From Hydractinia symbiolongicarpus (lineage: Eukaryota; Cnidaria; Hydrozoa; Anthoathecata; Hydractiniidae), in NCBI RefSeq assembly GCF_029227915.1, contig NC_079879.1, positions 14,940,001 through 15,004,000 of the forward strand: DNA of 64,000 bases, read 5' to 3'. The notes under the pieces were generated by a model. It had not been told where the DNA came from. It searched no databases and saw only the letters and a list, made by a program, of their open reading frames with translations. The translations under genes were made by a program, and so were the position numbers. Of the stretch, positions 56,760 through 64,000 are shown piece after piece. The first letter of the stretch is position 1. Each line of letters opens with the position of its first letter.

Positions 56760-58190
56760 GCAACGCTTTTGCTAATAATTGCTTTCCAACATGTTTGCTT
56801 AAGGCTGAAATCTTTAAGCCACAGGGCTTCTTGTTTGATATTAAATTGCATACACAAATCGTAAATTTCTATAGCGATCTTTTGTAAATGTGTTTTAGCG
56901 CTGCCGCGATTATTTCGATTATTTTAGCCACATTCATATTGTCAGTAAACCATTGCACATTTTCGTTTTGCAGTTGTAATCCGAAATATTGTAAAATGAA
57001 TTTTAAAGCTAAAAGTTCGCGAGATGTTGAACTAGTCGCAGATTCCTTGAGGTGAGAATTTTCCAGTTGCTAATAAATCCCCCAACTTTTGTACCACATA
57101 GCCTCCATACCCTGTATCGCTAGCGTCTGAGTAGACAATTTTCGATGAAACATTACATGTTTTGATTTGATAACCGTTTAAATTGTTTAGGTTGCGAAGC
57201 CAAAAATCAAATTTGTTTTTCAACTCTTGATTAATAAACATGGGTGTGTCCCATGTATTAGATGAATCAATGAAAGCATACATTTGACGTGTAAACAGTC
57301 GACTTAGTGGACCGATGGCTATCTGCATGGAGATAATTCTGCCTGAAACCTTGGAAACCTCTCTAGCTGAAGCGAAATTTCTTTTATATAAATTTTGAGA
57401 AAAGGTAAACAAATGTTCGATTTTTTCTGGAGGTACAGAAAACTCCATCGTGCTTATATTTATAATAAAGCCAAGCCATGAATCCGCTTGTTTTGGAATA
57501 AGACTTGATTTCTCTACGTTTATTGTTAGTCCAGCTTTTCTTAAATCATTCTTTACAATATCAGCGTGCAGTTTTGCCAGGTAGAAACTTTTTGCTGACT
57601 GACTTCCGTCATCTAAGTACATAGTATTCCGTATCCCTTGTTTTCTCCATTTTTTCACTAGAGGTTTAGTAAGCTTAGTGAAAGCGTAGCATGCGCTGGC
57701 TACGCCAAAAGGTAAAACTTTAAATTGAAAAAATCTTGTTGTGCCATTTTTGTCCATGCACATCCCAAATATTTTTTGTCTTCGTCATGAATAGAAACAT
57801 GGTGATAACCACTTTTTAAATCAAAAGTAGTAATAAAGTATTTTTTTTCCAGATGCTGTCTAGCAATTTTTAGATCCTCATATTTAAACTTTGGAAAATT
57901 TAAATATTTGTTGACATGCCTGAAATCTATGACTAATCTCAACTTTTTTCCTTCAGCAACTGTCAAAGGATTGAAGCAAAATGGCATACTTTTTACCCCT
58001 TCGATGCAACCTTGATGTAGAAGCTCGATTATTCTGGCCTCAACGAAATCGCTGTGTCTTAGACTAGACGCGTTGTTTTTCGCGTAGAAAGAAAGGATTT
58101 GTCTTGAAGAAAAAGGTAATCTATAATTTTTCGATAGTTTTCCGACAACGCTTTCTGTAGTCTCCTGATGCTCCGAAATTATCCCTAATA
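56760..58190 (-). pseudogene. DIRS-type reverse transcriptase and RNase H
   Basis: Reads SSLRHSDFVEARIIELLHQG, NPLTVAEGKKLRLVIDFRHV, then ITTFDLKSGYHHVSIHD. A frameshift near 57740 follows, then FFQFKVLPFGVASACYAFTK and MYLDDGSQSAKS (catalytic Y-L-D-D at 57608-57619). The thumb follows, then RNase H with IVYSDASDTGYGGYVV and, after another shift near 57035, SRELLALKFILQYFG and WFTDNMNVAKII. A further shift near 56915 precedes HLQKIAIEIYDLCMQF. Three or more shifts mean it is inactive. Confidence 0.87.
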
Positions 58191-58289
58191 AAAAAGTCGA
58201 TTTGCTTGATTGGGACTATATATATCTAAATTTCAACGCATATTAAAGCCACAAAAATTACAAAAAACAAATAAATTATTAGTTAACTT

Positions 58290-58995
58290 TTATATGTCCT
58301 GGTTAAAGAAGCAGGATGTCTGAAGGAACTTGAGCTGTTCGGATTTCTGTTGAATGGGCATTGCGAATAGAAATGTCCTATCCTACCACCACCCCAACAA
58401 CTCTGCTCAGAAGAACCTTTGTAATTTCTCTTAAAAAGATGATGCGGATTAGACTTATGAAAGCCTCTCTTATCACTTCTGGATTTCTTTCTCTTTTCTA
58501 ATTTCGCGTTGGCTTATTACCCTGCTTATCCTTTTCTCGTCGTCAGAATCGGAGGCCATATCATCGCTTAAGTACTCATTAACTGTAGCGCAGTTTTATC
58601 TATCAGCCAGTTAATCAATTTCACACGTTTGCGTATTAACTTTTTACCTTCTTCTAGGTGTTCTTGGGCCAATTCGAGGTTCTTGTTTGTAACTCCTTCC
58701 TCGATCTTAGTTAGTGTAGAATTTAGTTGGCGACAAAACTCCAATAATGATCTGTTGCCTTTACTTTTTAGGTCCACAGTACAAGTCTTCAACTCTAGTT
58801 CATCGTGGAGGGCTTTATTGTCTTTCTTCTGTTTGTCGAAGAAATCCCTGGCAATCTTCTCAGCCACTTTGGAAGTATCCGTCAGTGCTTGGTCCTGGTA
58901 CTTTGAAATGTCATTGTCAACAATACTTTGAATCTTAGTTTTAATATCGTAATGTTCGCGACGAGTTAACGATAACAGCTTGTTGTCAGAGAGAA
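58290..58995 (-). pseudogene. DIRS-type gag-like protein
   Basis: Begins near 58995 with LLSLTRREHYDIKTKIQSIV, followed by helical coiled-coil segments (LNSTLTKIEEGVTNKNLELA). After a break near 58570 comes DSDDEKRISRVISQREIRK. A further block reads RNYKGSSEQSCWGGGRIGHF, a CCHC-type knuckle with the second Cys changed to Gly. Ends in a Ser-rich tail near 58300. Frame breaks near 58570 and 58490. Confidence 0.6.
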
Positions 58996-59039
58996 ATAAC
59001 AGTATTTAACTGTTGAATATATATTAAACGCGCTCTAAC

Positions 59040-59966
59040 AGTAATTTATGCACTAATTGCAGTGCAGAATCCGAAAAAAAATTTATTTCCCGAAATCTTC
59101 GAAATCGGGAAACATCGCAAGGTGAAATAACAAATAAAGTTCTGGACATAGTCAAAATTTGCGTTAAAACTAACGATTCTAGTTTTAATATTTACGTCCA
59201 GGCATTTGTATTCGAAATATGTCTCCCATTGACCAATCATAAACATCGAACAAGCGAAAGCAGGCCAACCATTTCTTAAGGATTTACCATTGGCTGTCAA
59301 AACATTTGTAATGTGCCCCTAGATGTGGAAATCCTTTTTGGTGGTGACTACTGGGAATTTTTGAATAACCAACCATATGAAGCGATCTAAACATGGAGGT
59401 GTTACCGCCATATCCTCAAAATTAGGTTATATTTTAAGTCGGCCTGTACTAGGCACTAAGTTGTTTGAACAAAGTAGTGTTAATGTTGTGAACACGCGCG
59501 TTTTGAAAGTTCAAAATAAATTTGTGAGTGAACAGAAATCCTTAGAATGTGCTGTTAAAGGTTTTTGGGACCTAAAAACACTAGGAATTAAAAATGACGA
59601 AGAAATTAATTTCAAGCCTTTATCCTATTCTGATTATGAGTCAAACATAACATATCGTGATAAAAGATATACAGCAAGCTTTCCTTTTTTTGAAGATCAC
59701 GAAGTACTACTAGAAGACAACTATTGTTTAGCAAAAGAAAGATTAAAACGTTTGAGTAAACAATTTGAAAAGAATGAAAAACTTTTAAAAGATTATGATG
59801 TGATCATAAAAGATCAATTAGCCACCGGCATTATTGAAGTTTCGCCTGTGAATTACAAAGTCCACCCACTATTTACCGCATCTGCCGATCATACGCGAAG
59901 ATAAGCTTACTAGTAAAACGCGCATTGTTTTTAATGCTAGCACCAAGAGAAACGGGCCGTCGTTAA
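59040..59966 (+). pseudogene. BEL/Pao pol fragment (protease to RT linker)
   Basis: Traces of the protease-adjacent region (FNIYVQAFVFEICLPLTNH) are followed by VEILFGGDYYWEFLNNQPYE and, after a stop and shift, a frame with ISSKLGYILSRPVLG (family form L-G-W-x-L-S-G-P), FWDLKTLGI, and SFPFFEDHEVLLEDNYCLA. It ends with VNYKVHP and, after a shift near 59880, TSKTRIVFNASTKRNGPSLK, the start of RT. It stops abruptly at about 59966, where a foldback element begins. Opposite orientation to the BEL/Pao fragment at 23225-29930. Confidence 0.83.
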
Positions 59967-59972
59967 AGCCAG

Positions 59973-60110
59973 ATTTCCATCAGTGCGAATTCTCTTATCG
60001 CTCTGACTTTTTTGACCCATTGATCTTTTTTCGCACTGGTGGAAATTGCAGAGCGTCACTTTTTTTTGCTCTTATCGCCCAATTTCAGTGCGATAGTCAG
60101 AGCGACAATT
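59973..60110. repeat. Foldback element with two pairs of inverted repeats
   Basis: ATTTCCATCAGTGCGA (59973-59988) pairs with TCGCACTGGTGGAAAT (60031-60046) with one mismatch. TCGCTCTGAC near 59998 pairs with GTCAGAGCGA near 60096. Located exactly where the BEL/Pao fragment ends. Confidence 0.65.
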
Positions 60111-60291
60111 ATAAAGAAGTTTTGATATTTATTGCTCTAAGTTTTCGCCCAAAATAGCAACTTCAAAGAAATACCGAATGTCCTTTTAAAAAATTGAATA
60201 GATTCTATTGAAATGTAACTGTCGGCATTGTTTACGCGAACTATCCTCAATCAGCCTGGGACGGCCCGCTCATCCTGCACAGAAGTTCAAA

Positions 60292-61378
60292 ATGGCGGCG
60301 CATGCAGGAGGAGACTACCTTGCAGGCGAAGATCTTGATGATTTATTTGAGTTACTTGAAGGCGGTTTTCTTGATGAAGATGTGGATTTTAATGTGGAAT
60401 TAGATGCTGTGATAACGGAAGTGGAAGCTTACGAAGAAGTTGGGTATCCTTGTCAGGATTGTGATAAAATTTGTAAATCACAACGTGGCCTGACTAGACA
60501 TCGCAATGTCAAATACACTACTGAAGTTACTCCTGAAATATCGACGAATGCTGGTCCTTCATTACCAAAACTTACTAAAGAAGAACAAATTTTGAAAAAG
60601 CTACACCCTTTGAAGTTGAAAGTACTTTTCACGAAGAGTGCTGAGATATGCCTTGGTGATCAATGTTTACCCAAATCAACCAGGGAAGTGTTTCGTGATT
60701 TCAGGGAAGTGTTTCGTGATTTTCTAATGATGATGCGGTCAAACTTTGGGAAAAACTGAAGCCAATCATTGGAAAGTATAACGGTGATGCAGAAGATTTT
60801 TATGCAAACTTTTATGGTCTATTGAAAGATAACTTGCTTCCATCAAAATTTGATGGAAGACATCGCAATGTCAAACACACTACTGAAGTTACTCCTGAAA
60901 TATCGACGAATGCTGGTCCTTCACAATCATCCATCAGTCAACTTTGCATGCTTCGCAAACATGCAAAGTTGACTGTGTTGATTCACAGACATTGATCAAT
61001 ATACGCGACCATGGTGGCTTGTGGAGAGTGAACAAACAAATACAAGAACTTTTTCGAGAATGTGAAAAAATGTTTCGGTTGAAAACTTCAAATTTCAGCA
61101 CAACACTAAATTGTCAGGACCTTGTTAAAAATATGCTCAAAAACTGTTCTGTACTTTCCAATTTCAAAAGTGTCTGTTATACCATTGATCCACAAGTCAG
61201 TAAAGAAGTCAGTATGAATCTTCTGGAACACATGCTTACTATGTTTACAAGAGTTCGCAGCTTTTCCTATGCTACAGACATACGTGAAAAACATAAGGCT
61301 GCTAAAAAACTTGTAAAGAAAAGATCATTGAGAACTGAAATTAAAAAAGCCAGTAGCAGCAAAGACATGGGTCACTGA
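60292..61378 (+). pseudogene. C2H2 zinc-finger protein of transposon type, rearranged
   Basis: The ATG at 60292 (MAAHAGGDYLAGEDLDDLFE) is preferred over 60208 because an acidic N-terminus is usual for such proteins. The finger is CQDCDKICKSQRGLTRHRNV, lacking its last His in this copy. The frame shifts near 60725 (after a tandem repeat of AGGGAAGTGTTTCGTGATTT), and continues as LWEKLKPIIGKYNGDAEDFY. A 62-bp segment of the finger region is duplicated at 60861-60923. The last block (60944-61378) has LWRVNKQIQELF and VRSFSYATDIREKHKAAKK, ending in a basic tail. I do not recognise the family beyond a repeated cnidarian-type transposon ORF. Confidence 0.5.
60935..60975. repeat. Hairpin with 16-bp perfect arms
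   Basis: CAGTCAACTTTGCATG (60935-60950), loop CTTCGCAAA, and CATGCAAAGTTGACTG (60960-60975). It lies at the junction of the duplicated finger segment and the last coding block, so it may mark the rearrangement. Confidence 0.88.
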
Positions 61379-61419
61379 TTTATCTAGTTCCAGGCATGAA
61401 CTATAAAATCTGCCACAAT

Positions 61420-61835
61420 GGCTATTTTTATAGCCACACATGTGATAAAAAAACATTACACATGGCTAAAAATCACAATAAAAATTCATTCCTTTTTTTT
61501 TTTTTTCTGGTTGAACTTCAGACAAAAATCAGGATCCCTCATAGTACGATTTAAAGGCATATATTTACAGGATTTTCCTGTAAATATATGCGTGAGTAAT
61601 TCTGACGCGTTTTGAAAAAGTGACAACATTGCAATTTTTCCATAGCTAATAGCTTTCACAAAATAATAGATAGATGGGACATAGAAAAAATAAACATACA
61701 TACTCATCCAATAACCATCTCCTAAAGTGATCCAATGATAGAACAAAGCATCTCCAGTCCCACAATATAAAGAGAACTAGATAAAATTGCCAATTAATAA
61801 TATTTTTTCAAATGTGTGGCTATAAAATAGCCGAA
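61420..61835. mobile_element. Probable foldback MITE
   Basis: GGCTATTTTTATAGCCACAC near 61420 and the complement of GGCTATTTTATAGCCACACA near 61812 are inverted copies, extended by TGA plus an A-run on both sides. Each end is itself a small palindrome (GGCTATTTTATAGCC). The interior contains a 16-bp hairpin at 61557-61591. Flanking duplication not recognised. Confidence 0.55.
61557..61591. repeat. Hairpin with 16-bp perfect arms and 3-base loop
   Basis: GCATATATTTACAGGA (61557-61572), TTT, TCCTGTAAATATATGC (61576-61591). Central in the foldback element. Confidence 0.9.
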
Positions 61836-62540
61836 CGATTTCATAAAAGGTGGTACATTTTTTTTATCACATCCACTGAATAAGGTTACAAAATCAGAGC
61901 TCATTTCAGAAGTAACATTACCACCATGTGCTTGAATAGCAGCTTTCATTTCAGACAGTTGGCTTGCCAGTTGTTTACATTCCAAACGCTGACTCTGAAG
62001 GGTTAATTTGACACGGTCCGGTGATGTGAACTTGATTGGTGCTTTCAACTTTGCAGGTTCAAGCATCTTCCTTTCTTTACGGACAGTAGCTGATTTGAAT
62101 GAAATGTTATGCGATGTACACTTTCCACAAGGATTAGGTTTGGGTGATAGAATTAACATACGACACATATTTGAACGAAAATACTGGTCTTGATGGAGAT
62201 TTGACTGAAAGGACTTTTGTTGATAGTCTAGATAGTTGAATTTTTTAGGAATGACATGCTTTTGGAAGTTTGTCTCTCTACTATTATTGCAATCTGGAGC
62301 GGTGATACCAATACATAATTCATAACTATTGAGTTCTTTTATGAAATTGGAGAGTGTTGTATTAAGAAAGGATTTTTTGTATAAGATATGCAAATCATGG
62401 TCATCTGGTAACATCCATCCAAATATTCTTAAAGAAAATGAAAGGGATCGATCAATGAATATTTCAAATTTTGGGATGATGTGGTCTGGTAATAAACAAG
62501 TAACAACAACAAGTGAGTCTTGGGTGTCAATATGCCAACC
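61794..62540 (-). pseudogene. Unassigned transposase-associated protein, both ends lost
   Basis: Open from PGWHID at 62541, the edge of a hAT-like end, to a stop at 61794. Contains LLPDHIIPKFEIFIDRSLSF, ELCIGITAPDC, a CGKC pair near residue 95 of the Met-initiated part, LTLQSQRLECKQLASQLSEM (coiled coil) and NVPPFMKSF. The sequence VPPFMK followed by the foldback end suggests truncation by that element. The layout (Cys pair, Ser-Pro-Asp/Glu helix, coiled coil, P-P-F-M-K) recalls proteins with THAP- or P-element-like transposases in invertebrates, but I cannot assign it. The frame is intact between the two insertions. Confidence 0.5.
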
Positions 62541-62556
62541 AGGGGCGTAGCCAGCG
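62540..62556 (+). repeat. hAT-like terminal sequence
   Basis: CAGGGGCGTAGCCAGCG is a widespread hAT terminal form. It abuts the unassigned minus-strand gene. The complementary end was not found in the window, so the element may extend or be truncated. Confidence 0.45.
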
Positions 62557-62966
62557 TCAGTCAGGCTCTGCGATCGACTGACCTACTTTTTTCATCCCAA
62601 AACGTCGTTTTTTCCACCGCCCCCGCCAACACATGGATGGGCACAAATCTTTTCCCGGGCGTCGCACACAAGCTTCGCGCCTTCGCACGTCGTTTTTGCA
62701 GGATTTAGCAGTATCCACTTTGTTTTGCAGGCTGAGGTGTTGAATCTCTACTTTGTTTCGCAGATAGTTTTTTCGCAGGATTACATGCGAAATTTATGCC
62801 CATGTAAAGTCATGTGTCTTCTATTTATGGTCATTTTTGACGCATCCTATTGGCTAATAACTTTCGCAGATAGGGTAAAAATTCGCTCCTTATAAGGCTA
62901 TATGAAAATACGCGAAAAAATTAAAAATGAAATCAAGGTCAGTGAAGTTGCGAAGGTGAAGAAATC
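62557..62966. other. Upstream region of the OTU-fold gene, no other gene
   Basis: Contains TCGCAGGATT-type phrases repeated near 62695 and 62773, and a TATAAGG element near 62891. No coding frame is supported. Confidence 0.5.
62891..62897 (+). promoter_or_regulatory. Candidate TATA element
   Basis: TATAAGG lies 70 bases upstream of the ATG at 62967, a plausible distance for a short 5' leader. No other promoter evidence. Confidence 0.3.
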
Positions 62967-64000
62967 ATGATGGTGTTATCAAACGTGAAGTCGTATTTAG
63001 CTTCAGGAAATTTGAACGACCTTCAAAAAGTTTCAAGTTCTTTGAGAACTACGCTGGATAATAAACTGAGAGATCCCGATTTCTCAGTTTTATTAGATGA
63101 AGGCGCTGTGAAACGAAACGAAGAAGCCGAAAGTTTCATCCCAAAGGATCATCTGAAGGATAATTCTATTCGGGCTCTCAGGTTAGTTTATAATTGCTAT
63201 AATCCTTTGACAATACATTGTTTAAACAATGCAGTGATTAAGTTCGTGTCATTCGACGCACGGAATCACTTAACAATAATGGTGTAATTGTAAAGTAAAC
63301 TTATTTTGTATGTTGTGGTTTATGAGAGCTTTATTTTAACTTCAGGTCAGTGACAGACGGTGATTGTTTATACAGCAGTGCTTCTCTGGCTGTTTCAGGT
63401 ACGAATGATTTAATAGATGAGCTTAGAGCTTTAACTTGCATAGAGCTTTTCGAAAATTCTCTATTCTACTCAAACCATCCAATTTTTGTATCTTTATGTC
63501 AATCTTCAGATTTGTTTTCCTGTGTAGAAAGTACATTAAAGTTTTCAGTTAGCCATTCCTCTGTAGACACAGGTCTTTCGGCAGCAGATCTTGTACAGAA
63601 GGAAGCTATTCTTATGTGCAGTAAAAACATATGGTCATCTTTTATCTGTATACTTGCCCTTACCAGTGTATTAAAAAGAAATATTTCCACTTTATATCCT
63701 GATTGTGGTCAGCTACGATTCAAGACGCTTTTCAATCAGAATATTTTTCCTCGTCTGCCTTCAAATAAAAATTTACAGCCTGTTTCAATTTTATTTTGCA
63801 ATAATGGCAAACATTCTGGGCAATTTAAACCCAATCATTTTGTCCCTTTAGTTTCCATTAAATTGAGTAAAGCTACGTTAAAGCGTCCTGCTCAATATTT
63901 TCAAGCTAGGTTGCCATACTTTATGAAGACAGAGAGCAAAATAAAAAGAACTGAAAACGTATGTGTCTCATCACCAAATTTTTCCTCTTCATTAGGCCAA
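62967..64000 (+). CDS. OTU-fold, vertnin-like protein, spliced, truncated by the window end
   Basis: Exon 1 is 62967-63181. The intron 63182-63345 (164 bp) has GTTAGT and TTTTAACTTCAG borders. Exon 2 runs 63346 to beyond 64000. The 290 residues visible are free of stops. Splicing joins an Arg codon and produces RSVTDGDCLYSSASLAVSG, an OTU-type active-site box (Asp76, Cys79). A C-terminal catalytic-style His lies in FKPNHFVPLVSI (His236). The middle part ICILALTSVLKRNISTLYP and FKTLFNQNIFPR closely resembles vertnin. If active it would be a deubiquitinase-like cysteine protease, though vertnin relatives may be nonenzymatic. It is the only clearly spliced gene here. It could be a host gene or the front part of a transposon gene. 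Confidence 0.75.
63182..63345 (+). other. Intron of the OTU-fold gene
   Basis: Donor AG|GTTAGT and acceptor TTAACTTCAG|G. An in-frame stop inside (TAA near 63285) ends the unspliced frame, and splicing restores a long open frame with the DGDC motif. Confidence 0.8.

Larger units (their letters stand above)
56750..58995 (-). mobile_element. DIRS-type retroelement fragment
   Basis: Order on the minus strand is a gag-like protein (58995-58290), then RT and RNase H (58190-56760). The RT carries YLDD and the RNase H has the DIRS/Ngaro layout. The tyrosine recombinase that should follow is absent: the Helentron begins where it would be. No inverted ends were found. Confidence 0.78.

Noticed and set aside
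22066-58995. The tyrosine recombinase (22 kb) and the DIRS RT (57 kb) as one element
   Set aside because: They lie on opposite strands 34 kb apart with many complete elements between, so a single element is not supported.
23225-59966. The two BEL/Pao fragments as two halves of one element
   Set aside because: They are in opposite orientation, do not overlap and are 29 kb apart. Same family is possible, same insertion is not shown.
1-64000. tRNA or rRNA genes
   Set aside because: I saw no cloverleaf with A and B boxes and no conserved rRNA stretch on either strand.

Overview
This window is animal nuclear DNA, not bacterial or viral-genome DNA. It is AT-rich by eye, contains a tandem satellite, has one clearly spliced gene, and is otherwise packed with eukaryotic transposable elements in various states of decay. 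The mix is a Kolobok-like TTAA element, an IS3EU-like element, a Polinton, a Helentron, DIRS-, BEL/Pao- and Penelope-type retroelements, and Harbinger and piggyBac-like nonautonomous elements. It fits an invertebrate and most resembles what I know from cnidarians (hydrozoan or coral). That placement is inference from element families; no host marker gene is present.

Layout. 1-14809: a 182-bp satellite, organised as higher-order repeats (copies starting at 1, 3819, 6727 and 10909) that break down into irregular monomers towards the right edge. 14810-19570: gene-poor DNA with three copies of a CRE-rich noncoding repeat, one split by a 0.9-kb Harbinger-type element. 19570-21790: a decayed Penelope-like element (reverse transcriptase plus GIY-YIG nuclease, minus strand). 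21900-23094: a 22-bp minisatellite and a tyrosine recombinase gene with two in-frame stops. 23225-29930: a BEL/Pao gag-protease fragment (minus strand) split by a 5.4-kb TTAA-flanked transposon, whose own transposase gene is split by 2.4 kb of the same 182-bp satellite in the opposite orientation. 30861-35327: a complete IS3EU-like transposon with 22-bp perfect terminal inverted repeats and a 6-bp target duplication, encoding an integrase-type transposase and, convergently, a HECT ubiquitin-ligase protein.

About 36.7-51.49 kb: a degraded Polinton (Maverick) with protein-primed DNA polymerase B, FtsK-like packaging ATPase, DD35E integrase, major capsid protein, a BRO-N/MSV199-type protein and several small virion-like proteins. 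It is interrupted by a Harbinger element (TAA duplication) and a piggyBac-like MITE (TTAA duplication), and ends abruptly at a Helentron. 51.49-56.62 kb: the Helentron (Rep, PIF1-type helicase, endonuclease), carrying a second copy of the piggyBac-like MITE. 56.75-59.0 kb: a DIRS-type gag/RT/RNase H fragment on the minus strand. 59.04-59.97 kb: a second BEL/Pao fragment on the plus strand. 60.2-62.54 kb: two unassigned transposon-like genes, with foldback elements. 62967-64000: a spliced OTU-fold, vertnin-like gene running off the window.

How it fits together. Most junctions can be ordered by nesting: satellite inside Kolobok-like element inside BEL/Pao; Harbinger and piggyBac-like MITE inside Polinton genes; MITE inside Helentron helicase. 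The strongest candidates for something new are the satellite captured inside a transposase gene, and the IS3EU-like element whose HECT-ligase cargo begins with the same kind of zinc ribbon as its transposase and is better preserved than the transposase.
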